The position numbers were made by a program, and so were the translations under genes. The notes under the pieces are model-generated. The model made no database searches and was not told the DNA's origin. It saw nothing but the letters and a program-made list of their open reading frames with translations. Below are positions 26,778 through 35,873 of a stretch of 64,000 bases of DNA, piece after piece. The stretch comes from Maricaulis sp048270265 (GTDB taxonomy: Bacteria; Pseudomonadota; Alphaproteobacteria; Caulobacterales; Maricaulaceae): positions 1 through 64,000 of the forward strand of contig NZ_JBLWTD010000008.1 in NCBI RefSeq assembly GCF_048270265.1. Reading direction: 5' to 3'. Position 1 is the stretch's first letter; each line of letters opens with the position of its first letter.

Positions 26778-27488
26778 CTAGCCGAATACACGCCGCAGGA
26801 TGTCGCTGCCGCGCTGCACCGGGTCCTGACGGATGGCGCGCTCTTCCTGGCCGATATAGTGGAAGACGCCGTCAATGGCGCGGCCAACCGCGTGATCGGT
26901 GACGGTATCGCGCAGGGAGCCGGTGGCGCTGCGATTGCCGAACAGGCCACCGAGCAGGCTCTGGCCCCGCGAGACCTGGGGCTCGACCGCATCAACGGCG
27001 CGATAGGCGCCCGAGCCGGTGAGTGCGGTCTCCATCGAGGGGCGCAGGAGGCTGGTGAGGCGGCTTTCGCTGCGGTCGCGCAGATAATCGGTCGCCGCGG
27101 TATTGCCGCCGCGCACGATCGAGACGGCATCGCCGACGCTGATCGATTGCACCGCATCGGTGAAAATGCGTCCGGCCTCGGGCATCGCCGCCTCGGCGGA
27201 GCGATTGATGCGTAGTTCCAGATCATCAACCGGGCCCGACATGCCGACGCGGCTGAGCTGGTTCTGCAGGCTGGCGAGCTGGCGCGGCAGCGGGATGTGC
27301 ACTGCCGGATCGCCGAAAAAGCCGTCCGCCCGGCCCAGGCGCTGGGTTGCCAGGCGCGCGGCTGTCTCCAGCGCGGCGCGAATGCCGGAACGGGCATCGG
27401 TCTGGCTCAACCGGCCATAATTCTGGGCCATCGCCGCCGGAGCGAGGGTGAGCGCAAGGGTGGAAATGATAAATTGGCGTCGCAGCAT
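26778..27488 (-). CDS. DUF4197 family exported protein
   Basis: 236 residues with a signal peptide (about 1-21, ending APAAMA). The body DARSGIRAALETAARLATQ, GRADGFFGDPAVHIPLP and FHYIGQEERAIRQDP fits DUF4197, a periplasmic family of unknown function. No cysteine near the cleavage site, so it is not a lipoprotein. Confidence 0.88.
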   Translation of the reverse strand: MLRRQFIISTLALTLAPAAMAQNYGRLSQTDARSGIRAALETAARLATQRLGRADGFFGDPAVHIPLPRQLASLQNQLSRVGMSGPVDDLELRINRSAEAAMPEAGRIFTDAVQSISVGDAVSIVRGGNTAATDYLRDRSESRLTSLLRPSMETALTGSGAYRAVDAVEPQVSRGQSLLGGLFGNRSATGSLRDTVTDHAVGRAIDGVFHYIGQEERAIRQDPVQRGSDILRRVFG

Positions 27489-27553
27489 GACAGTCCTCCA
27501 GCGTTTGATATCGCACCGTTCGCCTGAACCGGGCTTGAACGCCGCCCGATCAG

Positions 27554-27886
27554 TCAGGCCTTTTTGACGAATTCCGACTTCAGCTGCATCGCGCCAACGC
27601 CGTCAATGCGGCAGTCAATGTCGTGATCGCCCTCGACCAGGCGGATATTCTTGACCTTGGTGCCAACCTTCACGACCAGGGACGAACCCTTGACCTTGAG
27701 GTCCTTGATCACGGTGACGGTATCGCCATCGGTGAGTTCGGCCCCGTTGGCATCGCGCCAGACCGGCCCGGTCTCGGCTGCAGCCTCTGCCGACCATTCA
27801 TGTGCACACTCCGGGCAGACCAGCAGTGGTCCATCCTCATAGGTGTAGACACAGGCGCATTTCGGGCAGGGCGGCAATTCGGACAT
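27554..27886 (-). CDS. yjdM: zinc-ribbon protein YjdM (PhnA domain)
   Basis: 110 residues. The N-terminal zinc ribbon CPKC (7-10) and CPEC (24-27) is followed by a PhnA SH3-like domain with DANGAELTDGDTVTVIKDLK and KVGTKVKNIRLVEGDHDIDC. Formerly named for alkylphosphonate uptake, but the role is unknown. Single gene; normal length for the family. Confidence 0.92.
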   Translation of the reverse strand: MSELPPCPKCACVYTYEDGPLLVCPECAHEWSAEAAAETGPVWRDANGAELTDGDTVTVIKDLKVKGSSLVVKVGTKVKNIRLVEGDHDIDCRIDGVGAMQLKSEFVKKA

Positions 27887-28005
27887 GGGTGACTCCGGCG
27901 ACAGGATTTGAACGCGAGCGGCTTAGGCGCTTTGCGCCGGTTTGTCGATGCGCGGGGAGGGGCGGGTTGGCAGGAGGGCGGAAAAACTCCCTGCACGCCG
28001 GTTTT

Positions 28006-29445
28006 TCACCTCACGCCCGGGGCGGACGGGCAGTCGGTCTTTCTGAACAGCTGGCTGAAGGTCAGGCTCACATTGTTACGCTCCGAGTTCCACCGATCTG
28101 CGGTGAAGCGCACCCGCGCCAGCTCATTGCGGCCATGGGGCAGGTAGAGGGCGCCGCTCCAGGGCCTGAGGGCACCCGAGCTCGTGCCGGCCGTGAACAG
28201 GTGCGATCCACGCGTCTCGCCATTGACCGAGACGGTGACCCGGGTCTCGGGCTGTTCGGGCCGGACCCGGAAATACAGCATGGAATGGCACCGGACGGGT
28301 GCGACGGCGTCGAAGGTGATGTTGCGGAAATTGCCCGAGCGCCGCAGCGGCGAGGAGCCTGCAGGCCGGTATGCGATCTCGTTCAAGGCCCGTTCCCGGG
28401 CGAATGTGGCCATGTTGCCGATGGAGTCGGACCAGGCGCGTTGCTCCTCCATCGCGGCGGGAGTGCAGGTCTCGCCAGGCGCGGCCATCGCGTCGAAATC
28501 GACGATATCGCACAGCACCAGGGCGAGCCGTGCCGTCGCGACGCGCCGGCCTGAGGCGCCGGTATGGTAGCGCGAATCGAGCATCATGTCGGCCGGGACA
28601 CGGTTGTCATTGAACAGGTAATGGTATTCCAGCCCTTGCTCCTCGAGCTGTGAGGCCAGGTTGCTGATGGCTCCACGGGACAGGGTGGAGAACTCGTGCA
28701 GTGGCGGCTGCGTGAGAATGAGCTGAACCCCGCGGCTGTTCAGTTCATTTCGCAGCGCCGTCAGATAGCGTGCAGCCGGCCGGGCCAGGAAGAGGCGTTC
28801 ATCCTCCGCTTCGCGCGCGCTGCCGAGGGCCTTGAGGGCGTCTGTCCGCGACGGGCCGGGGAGATCCAGATCGCCATAGGCGTTGACGCCAAATCGCCAA
28901 TAGCCGGAGTCGGGGATGTCGAATTGCTCGCCCGCCAGGAATTGGCCAGCGACCGAGAGGAGTTCGCCGACGGGAAAGGCGCGGAGATACTCCACCCGTT
29001 CGCGCGGCTCCAGAAAACCGAACAGGCCCAGCCCCCGTTCAAAATCGACGACGGCTGTCAGCGAGGTGAGCTTGTCCCGGCTGTAGGCCTCATATTCCAG
29101 TGGCAGGACGACTACGTCGCCCGGCGCCGCATTACGCGTTGCCAGATAGGCGAAATAGGGCACAGCCAGGCCGGCATGCGAGGCCATGTTGACCACATCG
29201 ACTCCCAGCGCCTCCGAGAGTTGCTCGGCGCTATAGCCGAGATTGCCGCTGGAGCCGGAAATGATGATGAGCTTCGGGCCATCGATCTGTGCCGCAGCCT
29301 CCTCCTTGAGGTCGAGCGACCAGCTTGTCCAGGCGCCATCGCCCCCGACCAAGCGTCCCGACAGGAACAGGACGACGCCAATCGTGGCGGCGCAGAGCGC
29401 CAGGAAGCTCAGAAGCGCGGCGAGGGCGAAGCGTCCGTAGGTCAT
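28006..29445 (-). CDS. membrane-anchored SGNH-like protein, partner of MBOAT
   Basis: About 479 residues. One N-terminal membrane helix (FALAALLSFLALCAATIGVVLFL) followed by an extracytoplasmic domain beginning IIISGSSGNLGYSAE, a possible SGNH/GDSL block. Asp/His partners cannot be fixed by eye. ATG at 29445 begins 1 nt after the MBOAT stop; an alternative ATG at 29472 would overlap the MBOAT gene. Gene order (MBOAT then anchored esterase-like protein) is that of alginate/polysaccharide O-acetylation units. Specific reaction unknown. Confidence 0.7.
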   Translation of the reverse strand: MTYGRFALAALLSFLALCAATIGVVLFLSGRLVGGDGAWTSWSLDLKEEAAAQIDGPKLIIISGSSGNLGYSAEQLSEALGVDVVNMASHAGLAVPYFAYLATRNAAPGDVVVLPLEYEAYSRDKLTSLTAVVDFERGLGLFGFLEPRERVEYLRAFPVGELLSVAGQFLAGEQFDIPDSGYWRFGVNAYGDLDLPGPSRTDALKALGSAREAEDERLFLARPAARYLTALRNELNSRGVQLILTQPPLHEFSTLSRGAISNLASQLEEQGLEYHYLFNDNRVPADMMLDSRYHTGASGRRVATARLALVLCDIVDFDAMAAPGETCTPAAMEEQRAWSDSIGNMATFARERALNEIAYRPAGSSPLRRSGNFRNITFDAVAPVRCHSMLYFRVRPEQPETRVTVSVNGETRGSHLFTAGTSSGALRPWSGALYLPHGRNELARVRFTADRWNSERNNVSLTFSQLFRKTDCPSAPGVR

Positions 29446-29446
29446 C

Positions 29447-30991
29447 TCAGAACTGGAAGTAGATGAACTCATTATGGGCCCCGATACGGCTAACATAGAC
29501 CACATAGAAGAATGCCAGGCACCCGGTCACCATCGCCCAGCGGATGTTCACCGCGAACGGGGGCACATGGATTGTGAATCTGAAGACCCCGGGACGGTGA
29601 AGGGCGGGCGGAGCTGGCGGCGGTGTCTTCTCATCCGCGATGAAGACCTCTTGGTTGCGAAAGATCTCGACGGTGTTCGGGAGCCAGATGGCGATGGCTC
29701 CGGACAGGGCGAGAAGCTGCAAGGCCAGTGGCGGCCAGTCTCCTGAGGTCTGCAGGCCCCAGGCATCCGCACCGGCAAACATGGAGTGCAGCATTGATGT
29801 GGCCGTATCCAGGTCTGCGGCCCGGAACAGAACCCAGCCGGTGACCACGACCAGCATGGTGATCAGCCAGCCGCTGCCATGATCCATCAACCGCCGTGCC
29901 GGGGCCGGCGCGTAGCGCGTCCAGAGGTGACAGACCACGAGGGCAGCGCCATGCAGCGCGCCCCAGGCGATAAAGACGATCGAGGCGCCATGCCACAGTC
30001 CGCCCAGCAGCATGGTGATCATCAGATTGAGGTAGCGCCGGGCAGATCCGCCACGATTGCCGCCCAGCGGGATGTAGAGATAGTCCCGCAGAAAGTTCGA
30101 CAGGGTGATGTGCCAGCGGCGCCAGAAATCGACGATGCTCCTAGCCTTGTAGGGGCTGAAGAAGTTTCGCGGCAATTTGATTCCGATCATGAAGGCGAGC
30201 GCCGCCGCCATGTCCGAATAGCCGGAGAAATCAAAATAGATTTGAGAGGTATAGGCGAGCACGCCCAGCCAGGTCTCTGTCGTCGAGAGCACACCGCCGG
30301 CTGCATAGGCGTCAAACACCGGACCCGCGACCTGGGAGAGATTGTCGGCGATGATGACCTTCTTGAACAGGCCGATGCAGAACAGCGCCATGCCGACGAC
30401 GAGATATTTCTTGATCTTCTGAAAGGAATAGCTGGCCCGGTTGGCGAAATTCGCCGCGAATTGCGGGATCATCTGGCTGTGATGGACAATCGGGCCGGCG
30501 ATCAGTTGCGGGAAGAAGCAGACGAAGATGACATAGTCGACAAACCGGCTTTGCCCGGCCTTGCCGCTATAGGTGTCGCACAGGAAGGCGATCTGCTGGA
30601 AGGTGAAGAAGGAGATCGCCAGCGGCAGGATGATGTTGAAGGTCCGGAAGTCGAACCCGAACATGAAATCCAGGGATTCGATGAAGAAGTTGCAGTACTT
30701 GTAGTAACCCAGCGCCAGCAGGTTTCCGGCGATCCCGAGAACGACAAGGGCAAGCCTGTGCGACCCGGATTCACGCCTCCGCAGAATGGCGCGGTGGATG
30801 GCATAGTTGAACAGGATCGAGGCGGAAATGATCGCCAGGTACTCGACCTTCCACCAGCCGTAAAAGGCCAGCGAAAAGACGATGATGATGATCTTGGAAA
30901 GTGCCGCATGATCGAGGCGGGCCGAGGCGTAGAAGCACAGCAGGAAGACGGGCACGAACAGGAAAACAAATATCGGGTCTGAGAATACCAT
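29447..30991 (-). CDS. MBOAT family O-acyltransferase, AlgI/DltB-like
   Basis: 514 residues, many membrane helices. AlgI-like markers are FPQLIAGPIVHHSQMIPQF, YFDFSGYSDMAAALAFMIGI, NFFSPYKARSIVDFWRRWHI, and GLWHGASIVFIAWGALHG with the catalytic His. It likely moves acyl groups across the inner membrane for attachment to an exopolysaccharide or other envelope target. ATG at 30991 (a TTG at 31000 extends it by 3). No other polysaccharide genes are in view. Confidence 0.9.
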   Translation of the reverse strand: MVFSDPIFVFLFVPVFLLCFYASARLDHAALSKIIIIVFSLAFYGWWKVEYLAIISASILFNYAIHRAILRRRESGSHRLALVVLGIAGNLLALGYYKYCNFFIESLDFMFGFDFRTFNIILPLAISFFTFQQIAFLCDTYSGKAGQSRFVDYVIFVCFFPQLIAGPIVHHSQMIPQFAANFANRASYSFQKIKKYLVVGMALFCIGLFKKVIIADNLSQVAGPVFDAYAAGGVLSTTETWLGVLAYTSQIYFDFSGYSDMAAALAFMIGIKLPRNFFSPYKARSIVDFWRRWHITLSNFLRDYLYIPLGGNRGGSARRYLNLMITMLLGGLWHGASIVFIAWGALHGAALVVCHLWTRYAPAPARRLMDHGSGWLITMLVVVTGWVLFRAADLDTATSMLHSMFAGADAWGLQTSGDWPPLALQLLALSGAIAIWLPNTVEIFRNQEVFIADEKTPPPAPPALHRPGVFRFTIHVPPFAVNIRWAMVTGCLAFFYVVYVSRIGAHNEFIYFQF

Positions 30992-31234
30992 CGAACGCAA
31001 CCGGATCCTGTGGATGGGTCTTATTCGGGCATTCCCGGGCCATCGAGTCCCGTGATGCGCCTTCCCCTGCCCCTGTCACCGGCGAAGCTACAGCCTCCCG
31101 GTCAAAACGCAACCACCGGACCAGGTCCGCCGACTGGCCGGAAGTCCCGGACGGGATACGGAATTTCCCGTCTGACACGATCGCGGCTCAGGTCATAACC
31201 GGCGCGGTATGCAGGTTCAGGCAGGAGCGCCGCC
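30992..31234. other. 243-nt intergenic region
   Basis: Between the MBOAT start and the ychF stop, both on the minus strand. It must hold the MBOAT promoter. I see no ORF with coding character, no hairpin with a T-run and no clear -35/-10 pair. Confidence 0.5.
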
Positions 31235-32332
31235 TCAGACGTTGAACCGGAAATGCATCACATCGCCGTCATGGACGACATAGTCCTTGCCTTCAGCGCG
31301 CATCTTGCCCGCTTCCTTGGCACCGGCTTCACCGTTGCAGGCGACGAAGTCGTCGAAGGCAATGGTCTCGGCGCGGATGAAGCCTTTTTCGAAATCGCCA
31401 TGGATAACGCCGGCGGCCTGCGGTGCGGTCCAGCCTTCATGAATGGTCCAGGCGCGGGCTTCTTTCGGGCCGACGGTGAAATAGGTCACCAGGTCGAGCA
31501 GTTTATAGCCGGTGTGGATCAGGCGATCGAGACCGGCCTCGTGCAGGCCGAGCTCTTCGAGATATTCGGCGCGCTCTTCATTGGCGAGCATGGCCAGTTC
31601 GGCCTCGATCTTGGCGGAGATCACCACGGCTTCGGCGCCTTCCTCGGCGGCACGCTTGGTAACGATCTCGGAATAGGCATTGCCGGTGGCGGCATCCTCT
31701 TCGCCGACATTGGCGATGAAGAGGACAGGCTTGGTGGTCAGCAGCTGCAGGCCGCGCCAGGCTTTTTCATCATCCTTGGAGACTTTCGCGAAGCGGGCCG
31801 GGCGGCCTTCAACAAGCTCGGCCAGCGCCAGGTCGATCAGCGGCAGGATTGCCTTGGCATCCTTGTCGCCGGACTTGGCCTTCTTCTCGAGGCCGGCCTT
31901 GCGTTTTTCCAGGCTTTCCATGTCGGCGAGCATCAGCTCGGTCTCGACGGTTTCCAGATCGGCCAGCGGGTCGATCTTGCCGCTCACATGGGTGATGTCG
32001 TCATCATCGAAACAGCGCAGCACATAGGCGATCGCATCGGTTTCGCGGATGGTGGCGAGAAACTTGTTGCCCAGGCCCTCACCCTTGGAGGCGCCTTCAA
32101 CCAGGCCGGCGATATCGACGAAATTCATCCGGGCCGGCAGGATTTCCTTCGAACCGGCGATCTCGGCCAGTTTCAGCAGGCGCGGCTCTGGCACGGCAAC
32201 ATCACCGACATTGGGCTCGATGGTGCAGAAGGGATAATTCGCGGCCTGGGCGGCGGCAGTCTGCGTCAGGGCGTTGAACAGGGTCGACTTGCCGACATTG
32301 GGCAGGCCGACGATACCGCATTTGAAACCCAT
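31235..32332 (-). CDS. ychF: redox-regulated ATPase YchF (Obg family)
   Basis: 365 residues, normal length. G1 motif GLPNVGKSTLFNALT (8-22), G3 FVDIAGLVEGASKGEGLGN, NVGE and a C-terminal TGS domain (YFTVGPKEARAWTIHEGWTA). Family members hydrolyse ATP rather than GTP, bind ribosomes and affect oxidative-stress responses. Located beside pth and rplY, other translation genes, as in many bacteria. Confidence 0.96.
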   Translation of the reverse strand: MGFKCGIVGLPNVGKSTLFNALTQTAAAQAANYPFCTIEPNVGDVAVPEPRLLKLAEIAGSKEILPARMNFVDIAGLVEGASKGEGLGNKFLATIRETDAIAYVLRCFDDDDITHVSGKIDPLADLETVETELMLADMESLEKRKAGLEKKAKSGDKDAKAILPLIDLALAELVEGRPARFAKVSKDDEKAWRGLQLLTTKPVLFIANVGEEDAATGNAYSEIVTKRAAEEGAEAVVISAKIEAELAMLANEERAEYLEELGLHEAGLDRLIHTGYKLLDLVTYFTVGPKEARAWTIHEGWTAPQAAGVIHGDFEKGFIRAETIAFDDFVACNGEAGAKEAGKMRAEGKDYVVHDGDVMHFRFNV

Positions 32333-32371
32333 GATGCTTGTCCTCTTGAAGTGCCGGGCCGGGAGCCGTTC

Positions 32372-32956
32372 TTACGGGGCCGGAGCCTTGTGTGTCACGC
32401 GTGTCTGGAAGGCGTCGAACTCGCCCGATGCGAGCAGGTCGATGGAATCCGCGATGGCGTCAAGCAGGTCGATCAGCCAGGGTTCGTCATGCTTGTCGAA
32501 ATCGGACAGGACATAATCGGTTACGCGGTTGCGATCGCCGGGATGACCGATGCCGATACGGCCGCGGCGGAAATCGGGACCGAGCTGCTGGGTGACGGAT
32601 TTGATGCCGTTATTGCCGGCTGCGCCGCCGCCGGTCTTGAGCCGGAACTTGCCCGGGTCGAGATCGAGCTCGTCGTGGAAGACCACGACATTCTCGGGCG
32701 CAACCTTGTGGAATTTCGCCGCCGCAGCGACGCAATTGCCGGAATTATTGTAAAAGGTCTGCGGCTTGAGCAGCAGGAGCTTTTTCGGGCCGGCGGCCGT
32801 CGAAACGGTCAGCTCGGCACACAGCCCCTGGAAGCGCTTGCGCCATGGGCCAGCACTCCAGGCCGCCGCGATGACGTCCATCGTCATGAAGCCGACATTG
32901 TGCCGATTGCGCAGGTATTTGGGCTCGGGATTGCCGAGCCCTGCCAGGATCATCAT
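32372..32956 (-). CDS. pth: peptidyl-tRNA hydrolase
   Basis: 194 residues. Releases tRNA from peptidyl-tRNA that falls off ribosomes. GLGNPEPKYLRNRHNVGFM (6-24) holds the catalytic His; QTFYNNSGNCV, VVFHDELDLDPG and GGAAGNNGIKSV are the other family blocks. Two adjacent ATGs (32956, 32953). GAGGGCGG precedes them. 32 nt after rplY on the same strand, so the order rplY-pth-ychF is probably co-transcribed. Confidence 0.96.
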   Translation of the reverse strand: MMILAGLGNPEPKYLRNRHNVGFMTMDVIAAAWSAGPWRKRFQGLCAELTVSTAAGPKKLLLLKPQTFYNNSGNCVAAAAKFHKVAPENVVVFHDELDLDPGKFRLKTGGGAAGNNGIKSVTQQLGPDFRRGRIGIGHPGDRNRVTDYVLSDFDKHDEPWLIDLLDAIADSIDLLASGEFDAFQTRVTHKAPAP

Positions 32957-32988
32957 CGTCGGCCGCCCTCAGGATCGGCCGGCGAGGA

Positions 32989-33624
32989 TTACTCCTCGCC
33001 GCCTTCTTCTTCAGCTTCAGCTGCTTCTTCGCCTTCGGTCTCATCCAGTTCGGTGAGAACGGCGCGCGAACCCTGCAGGGTCGCAATGGTGAAGTCGCGG
33101 GAGATGGTTGGCTTCACGCCCTTTGGCAGGGTGACGGCCGACATGTGGATCGAATCGCCGATTTCGAGGCCGGTCAGGTCGACGGCGATGAATTCAGGGA
33201 TATCCGAAGCCGGGCAGAGCAGCTCGAGATCGTGACGGACGATATTGAGCACGCCGCCACGCTTCAGGGCCGGGCAAGTCTCTTCGTTCTGGAATTGAAC
33301 GGCGACATTGACGCGGATCTTTGTGCCGGCTTCGACGCGGTACATGTCGACATGCATCGCCTTGTCGGAGACCGGGTGGAACTGGATGTCACGGGCGATA
33401 ACCTTCTGGTTCTTGCCTTCGTGGTTCAGCTCGATGATGTGCGAGAGGAAATTGCCGCTCAGCAGAGCCTTGCGGATTTCATTGCCGCGCAGATTGATCG
33501 CGACCGGGCCAAGCGTGCCGCCATAGACGACGCCTGGAACCAGGTCTTCACGGCGGGCAGCGCGAGCCGCGCCCTTGCCAGTGCCTTCACGAACATCAAC
33601 GGTGAGAACGATGTTGGAGCTCAT
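32989..33624 (-). CDS. rplY: 50S ribosomal protein L25/Ctc
   Basis: 211 residues, the long (TL5/CTC) form: an N-terminal L25 domain binding 5S rRNA (VREGTGKGAARAARREDLVP, GVVYGG) and a C-terminal beta domain with VDLTGLEIGDSIHMS. A strongly acidic Glu-rich tail closes the protein. AAGGAAACAGG is the ribosome site. A GC-rich hairpin lies just upstream (33648-33671). Confidence 0.95.
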   Translation of the reverse strand: MSSNIVLTVDVREGTGKGAARAARREDLVPGVVYGGTLGPVAINLRGNEIRKALLSGNFLSHIIELNHEGKNQKVIARDIQFHPVSDKAMHVDMYRVEAGTKIRVNVAVQFQNEETCPALKRGGVLNIVRHDLELLCPASDIPEFIAVDLTGLEIGDSIHMSAVTLPKGVKPTISRDFTIATLQGSRAVLTELDETEGEEAAEAEEEGGEE

Positions 33625-33647
33625 CGACCTGTTTCCTTAAATACAAA

Positions 33648-33671
33648 CGCCGCCAGACCAGGCGGGCGGCG
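33648..33671. other. hairpin in the rplY leader
   Basis: CGCCGCC and GGCGGCG arms with a 10-base loop; on the minus strand it is followed by TTTGTATTT and then the rplY ribosome site. It may terminate prs transcripts (stop about 110 nt away) or attenuate rplY. Confidence 0.45.
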
Positions 33672-33781
33672 ATTTTTCTTGGCATCGCGCCACGGTGTTA
33701 TTTCGAGCGGCGGGCTATAACTGATCCCTGCGCGCCGCGCAACTGCACCGCGGCGGAAGAGTCAGCTCCCGGGTGATTTCT

Positions 33782-34714
33782 TCAGTCAAACAGCTTGGAA
33801 ACGGACTCGTCATTGGCGATCCGGCGGATGGCTTCGCCCAGCAGCGGTGCGATGGAAAGCTGGCGCACTTTCTCTGTCTGGGTCGAGGCCGGCAATTCGG
33901 TGATGGAGTCGGTGATGACCACTTCCTTCAGCGCCGACTTGGCGATCCGGCCCTGGGCATCGTTCGACATCACGCCATGGGTGACATAGGCGGAAACCTC
34001 GATCGCGCCGCACTTGAGCAGCGCTTCGGCAGCGTTGCACAGCGTGCCGCCCGAATCGCAGATATCGTCAAACAGGATGCAGCGGCGGCCTTCGACATCG
34101 CCGATGATATTCATCACTTCCGACACGCCGGCCTTCGGGCGGCGCTTGTCGACGATGGCAATCTCGGCGTCGAGCAGTTTCGCCAGGGCGCGGGCACGCA
34201 CCACACCGCCGACATCCGGCGAGACGATCATCAGATTGTCGGGCTGGTAGCGACGGCGGATATCGTCCTCGATCACCTTGGTGGCGAAGAGATTGTCGGT
34301 CGGGATGTCGAAAAAGCCCTGGATCTGGCCGGCATGCAGATCGATGGTCAGAACCCGGTCAGCGCCGGACTTGGCGATCAGGTTGGCGACCAGCTTGGCG
34401 GAGATCGGTGTGCGGCCGCCGGTTTTGCGGTCCTGGCGGGCATAGCCGAAATAGGGGATGACGGCGGTGATCCGGCGGGCACTGGCGCGAACCAGGGCGT
34501 CGGTGCAGATCAGCAATTCCATCAAATGGTCATTGGCGGGGCAGGAGGTCGACTGGATGATGAAGACATCCTCGCCGCGGACGTTCTCGTCGATGCGGAC
34601 GAAAATCTCACCATCAGCGAAACGCTCGATCTCGCTCGCCGTCAGCGGCGCATCGAGATAATCGGCGATCGCGCGGGCGAGTGGCCGGTTGGATGTGCCG
34701 GACAGCAACTTCAT
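33782..34714 (-). CDS. prs: ribose-phosphate pyrophosphokinase
   Basis: 310 residues. Makes PRPP from ribose-5-phosphate and ATP, feeding purine, pyrimidine, His and NAD synthesis (see apt and nadC here). Markers: RFADGEIFVRIDENVRG, YFGYARQDRK (ATP site), DLHAGQIQGFFD, and the PRPP loop ILFDDICDSGGTLCNA. ATG at 34714; the longer ORF adds 40 non-matching residues. Its first residues match the family N-terminus MKLLSGTSN. Confidence 0.96.
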   Translation of the reverse strand: MKLLSGTSNRPLARAIADYLDAPLTASEIERFADGEIFVRIDENVRGEDVFIIQSTSCPANDHLMELLICTDALVRASARRITAVIPYFGYARQDRKTGGRTPISAKLVANLIAKSGADRVLTIDLHAGQIQGFFDIPTDNLFATKVIEDDIRRRYQPDNLMIVSPDVGGVVRARALAKLLDAEIAIVDKRRPKAGVSEVMNIIGDVEGRRCILFDDICDSGGTLCNAAEALLKCGAIEVSAYVTHGVMSNDAQGRIAKSALKEVVITDSITELPASTQTEKVRQLSIAPLLGEAIRRIANDESVSKLFD

Positions 34715-34782
34715 GGCGAATGGCCCCTTGTGAATTGTGAGGCTGATTAACAGAGGCAGGCCCGGGATTGAAGCCGAAAGAC

Positions 34783-35871
34783 TCAGTCTGCGGAGAATCC
34801 GGGCGGGATGGCGAGGCCGGGACTGTCCAGACACACCAGCTTGAACAGCGATCCCATCTGCTCCTCATCGGTCAGACGCCAGACCTGGCGGGCGATCACA
34901 CTGCGTTGGCCGGGGCTGGCCTGCGACAGCACGGCGGCGCGGGCCTCCATGCCGAGATTAAGCAGGAAGGGGCCCTGTTCGACCGGCCCCCAGCTGGTCA
35001 GGCCGTGCTCGCGGGCTGCCGTGATCAATGATTCGAAATCGACCCGTGCCGTCAGATCGGCCGTTCCCGGATCCTGCAGCGGCGGGACTTTCTGGTGCGC
35101 GCGGATCGCCTGCAGCGTATCGCCTGTCTCGCTGTGGGCGGGGCCGTAATCGATCAGCAGGGCGCGGCCGGGCTGGGTCGCGAACCGCGCGGCGAGCTGA
35201 TCGACCACTTGCCGGTCGCCCGGACGCAGCTCGACGAGACTGTTGTCGGGGGCCTCGCGCAGGCGTTCCGGGATCAGCGCCTCGTCAACGCCCAGCGGCG
35301 GGCCGAGCACGAAGACGAATTCATTGGCATCATTTTCGTCCAGCCCCACAAGGCGTTCATGCCAGCGGCCGGCGTGGCGGATGGCCTGGCGCAGCGGCAG
35401 GCAGTCGAGGAATTCATTGCCGACGATGATCGCCGGGCCGGCGGGCACATTCTCCAGCCGGTCGATCCAGCGGATCTGCGCGCCGCTGGGGCCGAGGGTC
35501 TGGGCCTGTACTGCCTTGAGGGCGGCGCTGGCCTCGATCAGGGTAACCTGCATGGCCGGCAGCAGACCCGGAACGGCGCGGCACGCGCGCAGCGCGTCCG
35601 ACATCATCGTGCCACGGCCCGGGCCAAGCTCGACCACTTGCACCGGATCAGGCTTGCCCATGTCGAGCCAGCTCTGGGCGATCCACAGGCCGACCAGTTC
35701 GCCGAACATCTGGCTGATCTCCGGCGCGGTGATGAAATCGGCACCGGCGCCGATCGGATCCTTGGTGGCGTAAAACCCCTCGCTCGGATCGAACAGGGCC
35801 TGCGTCATGAAAGCGGCAACCGAAATCGGGCCGCTCTCCGCGATACGTTCGCGCAGTCGGTCGGCAATCAT
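34783..35871 (-). CDS. SAM-dependent methyltransferase, NDUFAF7/MidA family
   Basis: 362 residues, COG1565. GPISVAAFMTQALFDPSEGF and DFITAPEISQMFGELVGLW open the family, VVELGPGRGTMMSDALR is the SAM-binding motif I, and VGNEFLDCLP follows. The mitochondrial orthologue methylates an arginine of a complex I subunit; a similar role here is inferred. Its ATG is 2 nt after the lgt stop, so the two are co-transcribed. Confidence 0.9.
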   Translation of the reverse strand: MIADRLRERIAESGPISVAAFMTQALFDPSEGFYATKDPIGAGADFITAPEISQMFGELVGLWIAQSWLDMGKPDPVQVVELGPGRGTMMSDALRACRAVPGLLPAMQVTLIEASAALKAVQAQTLGPSGAQIRWIDRLENVPAGPAIIVGNEFLDCLPLRQAIRHAGRWHERLVGLDENDANEFVFVLGPPLGVDEALIPERLREAPDNSLVELRPGDRQVVDQLAARFATQPGRALLIDYGPAHSETGDTLQAIRAHQKVPPLQDPGTADLTARVDFESLITAAREHGLTSWGPVEQGPFLLNLGMEARAAVLSQASPGQRSVIARQVWRLTDEEQMGSLFKLVCLDSPGLAIPPGFSAD

Positions 35872-35873
35872 GA

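Noticed and set aside
31253..33235. 660-residue plus-strand ORF over ychF and pth
   Set aside because: Antisense shadow of three minus-strand genes with unmistakable family matches.
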